Positions 22,826-37,000 of a stretch of 64,000 bases of DNA are shown here, piece after piece. Below the pieces are notes generated by a model. That model did not search any database and had not been told where the DNA came from. It was given only the letters and a program-made list of their open reading frames with translations. The first letter of the stretch is position 1. Every line of letters begins with the position of its first letter. A program made the translations under genes and the position numbers. Location: the NCBI GenBank assembly GCA_018389105.1, contig JACATO010002451.1:3922501-3986500 (forward strand), read 5' to 3'. This stretch comes from Nautilus pompilius (Eukaryota > Mollusca > Cephalopoda > Nautilida > Nautilidae).

Positions 22826-24149
22826 CTCTAACTGATAAAATTATGCATGTAAAATCGGAGGGTAATAAATTAAATGTTGTTTTTTGAAGTTTTCTTATAG
22901 AATCTTATGCCGTATAAATAAAGCAATATTTTCTAATGCGACATTTTTAGTGAACATCAAAAGCAAAAATATTATGAGTAGTTGGAGAATTTATTCTGAG
23001 ATTAAATAAAGATATATTACATGGTAATTTTCTTCAATTTTTATTACGAACAGATAAAATAAAAAGTTAAAAATAATACAGATTTTGATTTTTGACAAAA
23101 GAAATATTCAAAGAACGAATAGGATTTTGTCTGTGCCTACTGGATCTATTTTATGGAGATTTCTTCCTACACTATTTTCTGGCACTGATGTTAATCAGAC
23201 CGAACATCTACCAAAATTTATAAATAGTATCATAGCGTCCTAATCCGAAATGTTTTACAGATTTAATAAAATATCTATTGGAATTATGGAAAATGTCGCT
23301 ATTAAAGACAAGAGGATATTTTTCAAAATTTATTTACTATTGAATAAATTTGTTTACTTTTTAAAATGGAATAATTAGATGTATTATGGAGAACTCGTTT
23401 ATTCTGATGTAGAAGAAACTGGTGGTACAGTCTTAATCTTGAGCACGGTAGAGATTTATATCTAAAAAGGCGGCAAAATTGTACATGAAATGTATCTGAT
23501 ATTACACATGAAAATATACAAAAAACAATAGACGTTTATTTACATAATTGTGGTTGCAAGACAGGAAAGGAAAACTCTCAGTTATTTAAATCTAATTCAC
23601 CATTTACCTATTTTTTATTATTAAATTGAAGGACATAAAACAAACTGATTTAGATAAATATGATAAAACAATTAAGAAATTTTTTTAAAGTTTCTTTTCT
23701 TAAATAAGAGTGTAGAGTTTTACATTTTGTTTCGGTGAAAACTCAGGCATAAAGTTAATACAAACATTAAATAACTTTATACCTTCGGTTTTCCTTTAAT
23801 TTTTAAAAATCACTTTTGGTTTTTAGGCGATTTTGCCTACACATATATACTGTAGTACACATTTTAAACTTTAAATGAAAACACTGTTAATTGTGATCCT
23901 TTGTATGTAAAAGAATTTAATGAATCTACAGAAACATAAAATTAATTACAAATAAAAACATATCTTAGTAATTTCCTTCAATCTCTCTTGAAAAACTACA
24001 GTGATAAAAGTAGGGAAAAAATGACGATTGAATTAAACAACATATTTATCGGTTTAGGATATTTTCCGATATTCTTTGTTATTAATTGAATACATGGAAA
24101 TAAATTATCAGTCGGCGTGGAATGATATTATTAGATGGAAATAACAAGG
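22826..24149. other. AT-rich, no supported gene
   Basis: No open frame of note, no repeats shared with the rest of the window that I could see. Confidence 0.45.
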
Positions 24150-24320
24150 AATAACTTACCCAGTACTTTGCTCTTGAATTACTTTAAAGATACGGGAAGA
24201 TCACCAAGGTGGATCTGATTGAAAGGAGAGCAGCTGAACTAATGGTATCCAACCAACATCCTTGCATATCTCCTGGGATCATTAGTGACTACACCCACTC
24301 GAAGATTAAACAAGAAATCA
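24150..24320 (-). other. conserved downstream block, diverged copy C
   Basis: Matches the block at 10130-10340 around GATCACC..GGTGGATCTGATT and GGTATCCAACC, at the same distance (about 190 bp) below the exon 3 stop as in the other copies. Confidence 0.45.
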
Positions 24321-24506
24321 ATTTATTACCAACCTTATTTATTTTCCTTAAATCCTATTAGCTATTTTAGTAATATAATCTGAGCAACCAAAGTTATTTT
24401 CATTAAAATTTATATATAAAAAGAAAATATTTTGAAATAATTCGACTGGTTGATTTATATTCTAAAATTTCTCCTCACTTCAGCAGTTCTTGAAAACCCA
24501 GGATAT

Positions 24507-24850
24507 TTAGATTTCTCGGACTCCAGCAACACCAAAAAGACCTACAGCGTCAGTAATGTCTGCCTGATTAGCTAATTGTACCTTCCAGAATTTCGGGTTT
24601 ATTCCGGATTCCTGCCAGGCTCGTCGCATGTCATCCAACAAAATATAAGTCATTCTGAAAACCTTCCCGCCAAATTGGTGATGTGTTTCTTGAAAGAAAT
24701 TTACAGCAACAACCCAGCCTCCAAGTTTTACAAGGGAAACAACTCTTCCTACAATTCTCCGGAAATCGTCTATGTCGGTTGCGACATTTTCAAGACAAAA
24801 TAATGTAACAACAGCATCGACCGGTTTAAGTTGAATCTCAAAGAGATGTC
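24507..24850 (-). pseudogene. methyltransferase copy 5: 3' part of exon 3 only, still open
   Basis: From about 24840 down to the stop at 24507-24509 the frame reads LKPVDAVVTLFCLENVAT, then DDFRRIVGRVVSLVKLGGW, FGGKVFRMTYILLDDM, RRAWQESGI, and ends in GLFGVAGVREI. It has about 110 codons, no stop and no indel. It is diverged from copies 1-4 but keeps the 45-nt spacing between QFGG and DDM that is broken in copies 1 and 3. Homology ends near 24850, where the upstream frame meets a stop. No exon 1 or 2 was found upstream. Alone it cannot form the SAM site. It was either cut off recently or is spliced to something unseen. Confidence 0.75.
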
Positions 24851-27800
24851 TGAATTATTTAAAGAAAAACCATGAAAGGCTAAAGAGTAGAGCAAATTTC
24901 AGATAATTGGCTAAGCCATTATCAAAACATTAGATATTCTAAAATTTTAACAAAGTTGCCTCGGAATTGATTGAGTGGCTTTTTTGATCATTGAATATTA
25001 AATTAAATTTACTTATATTTCAGAAAATAAGTATTCATAAATTATGAATAAATATGAGATAACTGTAATTGTAGAACTGGTACAAAAAATAAACTAGGTG
25101 TAGAAAATGATATTACACTTCATAATCAAAAATTCAATTTGGTACCACAAAATTATTCGAATTTTAAAATAATTTCTAAAAGCTGATTATACGAAATATG
25201 CTGATTATATACATTTGACAAATAACATAATTTTGATTTATTTCATCATAATAAATATAATTTAGTCGGTAATGAATTTGAGACTATTCTTTTGCTGGGT
25301 CATGAAAAACTACGAAGGCTTAGATTATTTATTAAGATAATTTTGATAAATTTCAGGGATTGCTCCAGTGTTAGTCCAAAAACACCACTGAAGCAGTTGC
25401 TGATGCCAATTTAGGATTCGAAGCAAAATTTTATAATAGAAAACTAAAATCTCCAGAGTAATAATAATGTCTGTGTCCTCCTCAATCATATCTTTGTTGC
25501 GTGATGACTATAAAAATAATGTTCGGAATGATAAATCAAATTGTTCTGACAACGAAAGAAAAATAATTATAAAATTATTTGAGTTGCTTGATCAGCAAAC
25601 AGTAGAATATGTTAAGATGATTGAGAATAATGTAAGCTATATTATTAGTTTTGCTAACAGACGATGTGTTGATTGCTGCTCTATAGAGTACAGAATTTGG
25701 TTAGAAGTTGACTACATCAGCAGGAAGAAATCAACATATATTATTCTAGGATTTCAAACCGTTAAAGATAATTACCAAAAATAAAGTCCTTATATATTTA
25801 GGAAATGTCCAAATATTATCGTTTATATTTTTCTAAAAAGTAATAAACAACCCGCACCTGATCTACATATAGATTTTAGTAGAATTGAGAAAGAAATTCT
25901 TGTATGTTTTGTTTTTGTGTGTGTGTGTGTGTGTGTGATGTTAAGACCTAGCTACTGAGTTTTAAGGTAGTAAATAAAGTTGTGACGTCATATCTAAAAG
26001 TTATGAAAATTAAATACAACAGTTTAAACAAAATTTTTCTAAAAGTAAAAAAAAAACCAGGAAAGTGATAGATTTCTTAAAGCAGTGGTACGAACACTAT
26101 AGAATAATGGAAAACATTTCTACTATTTCAGGTGTAATAGCTACAGCCATTTGAGAAATAGATCTTGAGGGTAACTAAAAAGGATGTGACTTAGAGTTTG
26201 CAACTTGATCGTGATATTGAAATCATCTAAATATGGGTAATGATTGTTCATATGCTCTATAAAGTAATACAGCTAAAAGGTTTGAATATCTAAAAAATTT
26301 TATAGGTTAACTTAATAATTAAAAAGACATTAATCCACTCCGATAGATTAAAAATGTAGAAGATTTTTAACATTTGAGCTTTATTAGGTATTTCTTCTAT
26401 TAAACGTATAACGTGTTTTTAAAATTCAAATGTAGTTTAAAATCATGGTACAGAGTGAGCTTCCTGGCATTGATTTACTTCCACCAAATAACATCTTAAA
26501 TATGAATACAAAACTTTGCATTAGTTGCCAATACGTTTGTTAACATACCTTTTAGATTCAAGGTAAACATTGTTATTTATTTCATTTTAGTTTACATTTT
26601 TATTCAATTTCTAAATAGCACATTTTTAAAATAAACTTATCAAAATAACTTATTAGAAGTCAGATGAAATTCAAATTCTAGGTAATGAAAATAGAAAATG
26701 TTGTGTTACTGTTCCTAATCTGATAAATGAAGTAAAACAACTATCGCTGTCATAAAAAATGTAAAGCTATAACAGAACCTATTAATAAAACCGAAAAAGA
26801 AATAAACTGACATATTTGCTACCATTTAGAATTTTGTCACACTTTCGTTTTAATTTTACAATTATTTCTATTCTTTCGCCAGCTTTGGTTACATAAATTA
26901 TTATTTATGGATTTGGTATAACATCTATAATAATAATATTATTGAGCATAATAAAGGTACAAAGTTTTTTAATTTGCAAAAATTTTTAAATTATGTAGAC
27001 TGTGTTACTTACAGTTATAAAATTTGTGTTCTTTCTCTAACAAAATGATGATAGTTTATATAAACAAATGGCAAACTTTGTCGATAATAAATGAAGCCTT
27101 CTTTCAAATCAGAAAATTGCATCATGAAGACAGATTTACACAATTTATTTTTTAAAAAATCTTATCAATACGTAGAAATAATTTAAAGAGTTTAAAAAGT
27201 AATAATTTTCGTTTATAAATTATCACATCACAAATATAGAATATCTGGTTATTAGAACTCTCATAGGGAGTTTACTTCCTAATCCGATTTTCGCTAATAA
27301 TTTTAATTGATCCAAACAACTAACAGAAATATGAAAATATTGTGATAAAAATTTGGCAACTTAAAGAGTTATCAAGATTTAATGAAATTATTGAAGATAA
27401 AGCATGGTTTTCTAAAGGATAAAAGAAATTGGTCGATTTTTTGAAACTATGAGGCAAACTGTACAGATTATTGAAAAACTATTATTTCTGGTGAAATATC
27501 TTTTTCTTAATGATTATCTCTCTCTGGTAGCTTAAAATATGCGAATACAATTTTCAATCTTGATCATGTTAGTTATTTTAATAAGAATATGTAACGCTTT
27601 ACATAGAGCTCAAAATATAAATAAATTAAAGAGTAAGGGATTTAATTAATGGTAAATGTGAGAAAAGAAAAAAACCTAGCTTTGATAATGAAGGCTTATT
27701 ACCTGGACTTAGTTAATCATTTATATATCCAAAAATCTGTTGCAATTCCTCAAAACTTAAATGCACTGACCATTAATAATTTTTCAAATAGAAAAATTTG

Positions 27801-28789
27801 TTAGAAAATTAAAATTTGTAAGGAAATTCTAAAAGATATTCATCCCAGCCAACCTATAATATAAAATAAATTTTAATGTAGATTAAGTTGAAATTCATAG
27901 CATACACGAAAATTGATGACTTTTTAAAATTGTTTGCTTCAAATAATATTTTAAATATGTATGCAAAACTTTGGTTTAGTGTTTATCTAAACAATCTATT
28001 TTAAATTCATCTTAGAAATTGGGTAATTTTTGGACATTTATCTTCATAATTTTATTGGATTTTTTAAAAGTACTAAAGGAATAAAAATTTTAAACGGAAG
28101 TGTTCAAAACCTTATCTTAAGCTCATTAAAGTAAAATATTAGAAGACTGTTGAAATTAAAATTTTAGATAATGTAAATATAAAGTTTATTTTTGCAGTTG
28201 CTAATGAAACAAATGAAATAGATTATTTTGTAACATTTTCCACAGAGTTAATAAAGAAAATCCTCAAAAAGTCTAAACTAATGTTTGTTTAGCAATTCTA
28301 ATTATGTTTGGCTTTAATTCATTATTTTAGCAGTTTGTGGTTAAAATGACAGCATTTGGGTTAACATCTTTATAATAGTAAAATTGTCAAGCAACTTGGA
28401 GATGGAAAAGTAAGAAGTAAACAAAAGCAAATAAAAAAATATATAAATTAACTAATATTCTTGATTCTAACAATTCATGTACTGGTTTTCTATTTAAAGA
28501 ATAAATTATTTTCAAAAATGGTTTAACTTTTTAGATAAAAGTGGGCAACAGTCAATTTTCTAGTGAGGTAAAAGTTTGTCTTAGATTAATTTGAGTAGTC
28601 TGTTTTCAAATCTGAAATCAGAATTAACCAAATACCTAAAGATTTTTAATTACAGAAATAAATGTAAATCTAATGTTATATATTTTGTGTGTTCTTTTTA
28701 TTACTGTGTACGCACTGCAGACGTTATATGCGGGAAAACTACGTGGTTTCCTGCTTACATATATACACATGTTTTTCCTATGCAGAGTT
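24851..28789. other. long AT-rich stretch, one anonymous open frame
   Basis: Apart from a 105-codon plus-strand frame at 25467-25784 and a short TG run near 25918-25936, nothing stands out on either strand. Confidence 0.45.
25467..25784 (+). CDS. hypothetical 105-codon open frame
   Basis: Begins MSVSSSIISLLRDDYKNN and continues with a mixed charged and hydrophobic sequence and several cysteines (RRCVDCCSIEYRIW). Longest frame in an 8-kb AT-rich stretch, with no splice context, no duplicate in the window and no recognised domain. It could be a remnant of a transposon gene. Chance is a realistic alternative. Confidence 0.2.
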   Translation: MSVSSSIISLLRDDYKNNVRNDKSNCSDNERKIIIKLFELLDQQTVEYVKMIENNVSYIISFANRRCVDCCSIEYRIWLEVDYISRKKSTYIILGFQTVKDNYQK

Positions 28790-29045
28790 GGTTCAAGACA
28801 TGATAAAACCTTTGAAGAAATGGGTTTCCGTATGTCGCTGAAATTGTATTTTCTTCATTCGCACTTGATTTCTTCCTTGCCAATCTTGGTGCTGTGAGCA
28901 ATGAGCATGGTGAGAGGTTCCACCAACACATTAAGGAAATGGAGACTCGTTATTAGAGGAGATTCGACTCCACAATGATTGGGGACCATTCTTGGTTTAT
29001 TCAGAGACAAACAAACCATTGCTATTCACAAGAATAAGTTCAATT
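28790..29045 (+). pseudogene. decayed fragment of a transposon-type repetitive coding sequence
   Basis: Reads MGFRMSLKLYFLHSHL in one frame, then after a frameshift NLGAVSNEHGERFHQHIKEM, then METRY followed by a stop, and MIGDHSWFIQRQ. The FLHSHL...E(H/Q)GERFHQ...Y...GD..W order matches, from memory, a very repetitive uncharacterised protein found across arthropod and cephalopod genomes. I cannot name its superfamily. At least one frameshift and one in-frame stop are present. Confidence 0.55.
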
Positions 29046-30649
29046 ATCTAAAGCATTTCTAATCAGCTAATGTACATTTTGTACAATGTGTTTATGTCGT
29101 TCAATGTGTTTGAGCTTATGGATAACAGTTACTGTACAATATACAATGTGTTTATTTTGTGAAATGAATTTATTGTTTTCAATTTTGTGAGGTGTTTGAT
29201 TTATTAATACACAATGGCCGAAAATAGAATTTTTCTGTAAATACAAATCATGCCGTGCTGAAGCAATTCTGACTGCAGATTTGGAATCAGCTGCTTTATT
29301 TCATAAAGGACACCTACATATATCTAAGTAGCAGACGATAAGTTATTCTTTGCTGTGTAGTGCAATCATTCAATCTCTTATGAAATTAGAAAGCTTATAC
29401 TTAATTTATGTATTAAATAAGTGTAAATTAGTTTGGTTTTAATCAAAATGAAAAAACTCAAATATTTTACAGTTTAACAAATCTGTTAAGCAGTAGATCT
29501 AAATTTAGTTAATCAGAGAAACGCAAATGTTAATTCGAATGATGAGGTTAACCAAACTTTGTGAATAATTTAGTAAAGAAAAAAATATATTTTGGATAAA
29601 ATGGAATTGTGGAAGTCAGCATGTTCTTTATTTAAATGAGTTTAAAGCTTTTGACGTAAATAATAATCAGGTTTATAAACTGTAGTCAAAGTTTTTTTTT
29701 TTTTTGCTTAATGCATTATATTAAATTTCTTATTGGGGTGACAAATTTAAAAGATTTAAAATAATAGAAACATTCAGCAGCCAGTTTAACAGCTAGGAAT
29801 AACATTTCACTCCTTACTTATAATATTTATTTAAAGTACATATAGAATGCAGATCTAAATTCTTACATGCAAATGCTGATACAAAAATAAAGGATTTTAG
29901 CAAAAAAGTAAAATGTAAGGAATGAAAATCTCAAAAAGCATAAAATAATAATGAACTGTACGCACATAATAAGATACGTTCTGAAAATGACACTGCATCT
30001 ATAATTTAATTAAACTTAAGAAATAAGTGAATTATAAATATTGCACGTCCCAGTAATGATAAAGATAAAGCAATTACAAAGTACGAGTATTCAGATAATT
30101 AAAAATTTAATATTGAAAAAAACAACAAATGATTAATCTATTAGTCCAAATAACAACCTAGTTACTGCTAATAAATCTGTTGTAGGTAATGAAGTAAACA
30201 ATAATAGTTTCACGAGCAAAAGAAGGTTTGGTAAAATAATTAATCAAGTTGCTCCTAATAACAATATTACAACAAAGAAGTGTGTCAACAATAGTTAAAC
30301 AGATGTTGATTTTAAATACTCAGCAGGCTATGTAAGCTAAATAGTGAAAAAATAGATATTCAGCTGCACCGATTTAATGGAAGATTGATATTTAAAGAAA
30401 TAGCAAAAAATTTAATTTACTCATTAAAGTAAAAACTTATTTCCTTCTTAAGATCTTAGGGACAAAATATGTCAGCGTAAAAAGAGAAACAATCTACCTA
30501 TTAAACAGAAAATTCCTCTCTTAATCTTATGTTATCAAATTTAAGCAAACAAAAAATTATTCATCGTTAGTATGATATAATAAGGTACAAATAGTTTGGT
30601 ACAGTTGTGGGTTTATTTGGATGAAATGGAATATGATAATTTTCCGTAC
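29046..30649. other. AT-rich, no supported gene
   Basis: Contains only short chance open frames and homopolymer runs. Confidence 0.45.
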
Positions 30650-30800
30650 GACTGACTTCTCGGAAAACTCTGTAGTTTTTGGAAACGTCACAAAGATAAA
30701 TCGGTTTGAAAGCACACGAGGGAACGCTGGTATCCGACATCGCTGAATATTTGTTGGGATCACAACATGTAACATATCCAATATCAGATAAAGAGACAGC
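30650..30800 (-). other. conserved downstream block, diverged copy D
   Basis: Matches the block at 10130-10340: GTGATCCCAACAAATATTCA, GGATACCAGCG and GTGACGTTTCC on the minus strand. Sits about 230 bp below the decayed exon 3 of copy 6. Confidence 0.45.
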
Positions 30801-31019
30801 CGCCCTGTCTACTAACGTATTATCTACTTAAACAAAATGGATTATAAACATTTATTTCTTCCGAAAACACAATTAAATATTTTGCTAATATAATCTCTAT
30901 AACTACAGTCAATTTTAATTTAAATTTGAAACATTTAAATGGATATTTTTAAGTAATTAAATCTATTTTTTTTAAAATTTTGATTTTATTCAAGAATACA
31001 AAAATGAATTTTAAATATT

Positions 31020-32805
31020 TCTGCTTCAGCAAGAGAAGAAAACCTTTACTTTCATCAAAGTCTGACGACTTCCGTGATCCCTGCATCCAGATTTTTATGT
31101 TTATCCATGTTTCCATCAAACAAGGTTTGTTGGTATGTTCCAAGCAGTTTCGCCAGTAGTGTTATCCCGAGTGAATTCTATAGGAACCGTCCAGCAGTTA
31201 GGAGTTACAATGGACAGCTTTTCTTACCATTTTAGGTAATCTTCTGTATGGGCTTTCGCATATTAATGAGAAATTTCGAAACTACAGCCTCTACCTGTTT
31301 CAAAATCGAAGGCGTCAAAGGACAATATGACTTTCACCTTTTATAGTAATTACAGCCATCGTTACAACCATCGTGATTGTTGTACAATTGCAATCGGAGG
31401 TCACCAAACAGAATCTTCCGTGGAAAGTCGATGCCATCTTATTTCTTTATGTTTCGCTATGTAATCGTTTTTTCCACCACCTTTGTTTTATAAATACCGA
31501 AAGTCAAGGTAGCTCATTGTGTTTTTTAATGATAATTACACGTATATTACAACAACAGTAAAATAGTTTCTGTGATAAAGTCAAGAATCTGTTAAACTCC
31601 ATGGAGATTCTACACAGACGACTTATCGTGTTGTCAGGTCAAAGTTTATTTACCATCTATTAAAAAAGATGTTTCGGTTCCAAGAATTAATTTAGGAATC
31701 GTTGCTCTATGGTGATGAAAAGCTGTATGCAGACATCGTCAATGGTAAGATTAACTACGCGAATACAGACGGGAGGTTACGTCTTTACCCTATAAGTACT
31801 GTACACCCATTACAATATAGCTATTAGTGACTTGGGGGAATTTATTGTCAGTATATCATAGTCAGATGGTTTTGGTGACTAATCTTTTGACCAGAACTTC
31901 AAACTTGGACAAAATAAAGGAATTGTAGAAATGAGGTACACTTAATTAGGTTTTGATGCATTGGTAACGTATAGAATTTGTAATACAAATGTGAATACTT
32001 AAGAGTATTACTGTCATCGGTCCCTGACTGGAGATAATCTGTTCTCCTACGATGACATCATTTTAAACTTTACTCCTTTTTGGCTTTCTGGATACATCTG
32101 AACAGTGGACTATTAATCACCGATAATAGAAATTTGAATTGCAATATTTAGGGAAGGCAGCAATTTTAATCTCGTTGCCTAAAAGCAGGCTAATAATTTC
32201 TCGTAGTTATGAACAAATATTATCGAGATATTTACGAGGCGAATTCTACTAATCGATTAACCGAGGTGCAAGACCTTTGGAATTGTCGCCATAAATTAAC
32301 CGAATAATTTTCCAAATCGAAAATAAACCGTCAAAATTGTGTTGATAACTTTGCAAATTCAACAGAGATGAGATAAAAACATTATATTCCACTTTGCTAC
32401 ACAGGATGCGCATTAATAAGTAGTTATGTTGTATAGAAGGAATAAGACGAAGGAACGGTCTGGACAGGATAAATTCTCACATGGATTGAGACTCGGATTG
32501 AAAATCTGCCTCACGGATTCATTGCCAAAAAGAGGAGATGCTGTTTGTGCTCCCAAACATCGCTTGAAGAAATAATAATAATAAAAATTTCACTCTCAGA
32601 CTCGTTGTTATTTGATCTCTTCCTTAATAGATAAGCTTATCTTTAACATCTACCGAAGGATACCTGGTCCCCTTTATTAGTACAACTGTTGTAAAATTAA
32701 AAAGAATGTTACCACTGGAAAAAATCTCGTGGCGCCATTTTAGAGAAGCTTCCCTTTGTTCAGTCAGGTCGGCCTGGAATGTTCGGGGCGCAATCTGTCG
32801 ACATT
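31020..32805 (-). pseudogene. methyltransferase copy 6, oldest and most decayed
   Basis: Exon 1 remnant at 32713-32805: ATGTCGACAGATT then RTFQADLTEQREASLKWRHE and IFSSG before GTAA; about nine codons after the start are deleted. Exon 3 remnant at 31020-31345: LTPSILKQVEAVVSKFLI aligns with LAPSVLKPVDAVVTLFCL, and ETWINIKIWMQGSRK...DFDESKGFLLLLKQK aligns with the C-terminal ESGIELKIWKERVRQ...GDSSGFFVVAGVRK. Exon 2 was not found where expected (about 31600-31820). Stops and frameshifts are present, so this is a dead gene. The shared flanks on both sides confirm the assignment. Confidence 0.7.
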
Positions 32806-32829
32806 TCTCCAGCTAAGGAACAAAGGAAG

Positions 32830-34020
32830 AGTTTTACTGGAAAATTAAACTTAATTACAATGAGTTATTAATATCTCTTATTTATTGTATAACAGATGTT
32901 TTCAGGTTAGAAACATATGTAGAAGGGATTTTTGGCAATAACCTAATAAGCCAACCAAATGTTACACAACCTAACAATATCTAATATCTGCAGAAACTCG
33001 TCATGTATCCAAAATAATCCAAATTATGGAACTTTCAATCGCTGATGCAATCTGAATAATTTTGAGTTCAGATGGGAAAAGGTAGTTTTATAAATAAGTA
33101 TTTTATTGTATTTGAGCTCTGTAGTATTAAAAGTATTAAGCTGTCTTCAGTAACTGCCAATATTGAAGACCGTGAGCGCTCGAACATCTTACATACAATC
33201 TTACACAATAAAGGTATTGTCCAGCAAAATGTGTACCTTTCTACACAGAATATAACAGTTACACTAAATTTTTTCATTCTAGTTTTTCCTTTTGTAATTC
33301 TCATCCCACTCTTCGCTACGACCCAAGTCGCTGCCAATTTGGCCATTTATTTCTGGGATAGATTTGAGGTAGCCTACAAGAGTTTGATAAATAGATACTT
33401 AAACGTCAATCTTTGGTGAAAACATATGGGCTTCCGAGCAGCACAGAGGTGGGACAACATAAACCAATGCTGACATAGCGTGCACAGGTGTACGATCAGT
33501 CAGACTCTTATTTCTTTCATATAGATGATTCGATTATAATCGTTTATTGACTGTTATCTATAAAATTAATATCATCTCAACTTTTCTTAACTATGTTGAC
33601 CAAAAGTTATTCTTGGGGTAGCACCTTCCACGATGTCCTTATAACTACCACATATAAACAAAGAGAATTGTGAAGATGTCATAAGGAGTTGACCTCCAAA
33701 TCTTCATTACAAGCACCCACATTGTTTGGTAGTGGTCTGCTGGCCTGGTTCTTTTCTATGCGTATGCATGTGTTTACTTTATTTAACTGCACGCCATTTA
33801 TAGCATCCCTAATGTGTCCAACTATGCAATTCTGCTTCTTTATCCAGATGGATATGGTATGGATTATAAAATACAAGACCACCATGAATCGGGCCTCTAA
33901 TTATGCATGCTTTTTTACAGGATACGAATGCGACTTCATCCCATGGCCACCTTATTCTTGTAATCATAGAATTATCGTGCATCGTCGACACATCAATGGA
34001 TAAAGATAACTTACCTGGTT
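32830..34020 (-). repeat. upstream flank of copy 6, counterpart of 12850-14050
   Basis: Collinear with the flank above copy 2, see that entry. Open frames on both strands at 33072-33419 and 33679-34003 do not hold frame between the copies, so no gene is called. Confidence 0.5.
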
Positions 34021-37000
34021 CTTCGAATTAGCTTCGGACGTTGAGTGTGAAAAAATGTGTAATAATAAGACGAGACGTTTTGTAAACAATTATGGCATGG
34101 ATGCCACATGTTATATCTGTTGATTCGACCAACTGTACGAACAATGATTTGTCTGACCAGGCAATGCACACACTATTTGATCTTGATACTATATTTAACG
34201 ATCACAATTTACCAGAATGTCGTGAAGATAACAAAAAGGGCAGAGAGGGTGTAAATCACTTGACCACACGGACCAGTTGTTGACTAGCAAGATTACGTGA
34301 TGTCGATTCTTATTCGCTTTCCTCTCCTAACTATTTTCATTTGATACCGAAAGTGTAAATAATAACGCAATAAAAAGAAGCAAATATTCAAATTATTTCA
34401 ATTTAAAGTGAAACAAAGTCATGCATAACAAATATTTTTCACTCTTTTTAGATTATAGATTACCTACTATACAACTGAATCGCTTTTGTCATATTGATTT
34501 TACTGATTTTACTCGATCTATCAGAATTTCCTTTTGCTTTAGAAAAAAATCAAAAAAAGAATTCTATTGCAAAAAGCTTCCTAAGATAATGGTTTTAGAT
34601 GAATTCAAATACTGCAGACCAACAGAACATAAAATAGCTTAAATATGACAAACATTAAGCGCTACCCTTCTGAAATTTTTACATATAACAAAGGTAAGTC
34701 GTAAATTTATAGCAGATTTAAATGTATGTAATAATATGGGTAGTATGTAGTATCTGGAGATTTATATTTATATTGTAACTATTCTTGGTAGGACATCCTT
34801 ACTTTACTCGGTTCTCGTAATAAAATCAATCAATTATTAGATATTTGAAACTGGATGAATAAAAACCCAATTTATAGATGATCATTTCAGAATGATGATG
34901 TTCATAAGCACTCAACGTGCTATTTACATGATTTAGACTTTTACCTATCTGGTTGGAATATCTTTATCCATTATGATCTAACGAGATGTTTAATGATAAA
35001 ATTGTAACTGATAATAGATTTTCCTAAAGAACACCTTTAATAGATGCCAAGCAGGAAACAGGGCATTGTTTGTTTTATTTTTAAACAGGATAGAACGGTT
35101 GTTAGTTGCTGCATAACAATCATGTTTTCTTTCACTAGCTGATGGTCATTTTACATCTATAATAAAGTTTTGGTTCTCAGAGGTTTTAAGAAATCTTTAA
35201 ATATATCTAGAAATAAATGCTGCAGATAAAAGCATTGCGGTGTAATGGCGATTCCATCTTTTCTAGTTTATTATGAATAACTTGGCAAACCCCTGTAATT
35301 TCTAAAATATATAGATTTATTTTAGCCATAATTGAACAAGAAATTCAAAGATCTACGCTATCGCTCATTTAAATAAGTAATTCTAATGTTTCCAAAGACA
35401 TCAGACAAAATCTAAACATCAGGTATAAAACAGATATCTCTGGAATCTTCAAATATGTAAGTATTGTGTAAATAATTCTTGATAATTCTAGAAATCCGAG
35501 GAGCTCCATCCGATAGTAGACATGTAATACGGACAAAAACTATCATGGAACCTTTTGGAAAATACATTTATTCTAAATGTTTCTTAAGTCGGAATCATAA
35601 CTGAGTTTTTGTATTTGCTACTAACTTATCTAAATTCGATCGCTTAAGTATGAAAGGATCATTAACTTCGAGATATGGTTATAACTTTGCTGTCTGTTAT
35701 TTCTTTATCAGCCACTTCCTTAAATGAAAGTGAAATATACGTTTAGAATGTTTGTAGTATAACGAAGGTAGTATTGTTTAGTCAGACTTTAAGAAAAAAC
35801 AGAGGAGGCTCATCGTAATCCGATAAGTTAATAAATATCACAGCGTAATATTGCGGTTTCTGTAATTTAAATTAATCCCAATATGAGTGGAGTCTCCAAC
35901 TCTACCCCTTAGTAACTGCGATGTCACATTTATATCTGTCAATAAAAGGTTCTCACATTTGACTAAATTCAGGACATAAAAAGCGTGTAATCTTCATTAG
36001 TTTAAACTATATCTATCTTTTCGGTTTTTTGAAGATTGAATAAATATTGGGTAATTTTAGAAATATATTTTATAAAGATTTGATCAGTAACGCTTCTTTA
36101 ACTTCAGCTTAAGTTATCAGATACCAGATAATAACAAAACGATGAGGAATCCGTCTTTTATGATAACTGTGTTGTCTTCTATTTTCAGCTACACACTTTC
36201 AAATTCTGCATAAACTATTAAGGGTTTTTTAAAAATTTGCTGCAAATTCTTTAAATTCTAATTTATGATTATATTTTTTTAGAAATCTACGTAAAACCGG
36301 TGTCATGCTGCTGCTTCCTTTTATGTTTTAGATGTTCGATTGTTTCTCTGTAATTCAAGGTATAATTCACGCATAGAAATATTGAATTTATTTCACTTAT
36401 TTGCGGTATAATTAATCTATACAAATTTTTAATCCGTGTAAAGTGGGTTTGATCATCCTGTCTGATAAGCAAAAGACTACATGTTTTCTTGCCTTATATT
36501 AGCGGGATGACTATGTTATTATCTTTATCATCAACGTAGGGATTAACTGAGATGTTGTTGTTTCCATCAAACACAGATTTTGCTTACTGCGACAGGAGAA
36601 TAAAGAATAAATATGTGGATTATATACTTATGCTAAATTGTATTAGATTTCTCTTTTTTGTATGATTTTTGGAGGTTATTAAGGATATTTTGAAAATATA
36701 TGTAACAAAATTGAAACATTTATTTTTAAGTATGTTTTCTTCCAAAAGTTCTAAGCATTTAAATTAACCCAAAGTCCCTTTGTAAATATTCCAACTTATT
36801 GATAGTTCTATTAAATCGTTTCCATGCTTAAATGTTACTCTACTAAAATAATTATGTCAGTTTGCTAAATTTGCCTAAAATTGATGTCAACATTTTATTT
36901 AGATGTTAGAATATATTCAATATTTTAATCAGCCGGTAGCTGGGAAAGTAGGATGTCTTCTTAAAAGAGGAAAGTTTAAGAAGTTGTAATTTGATTGATG

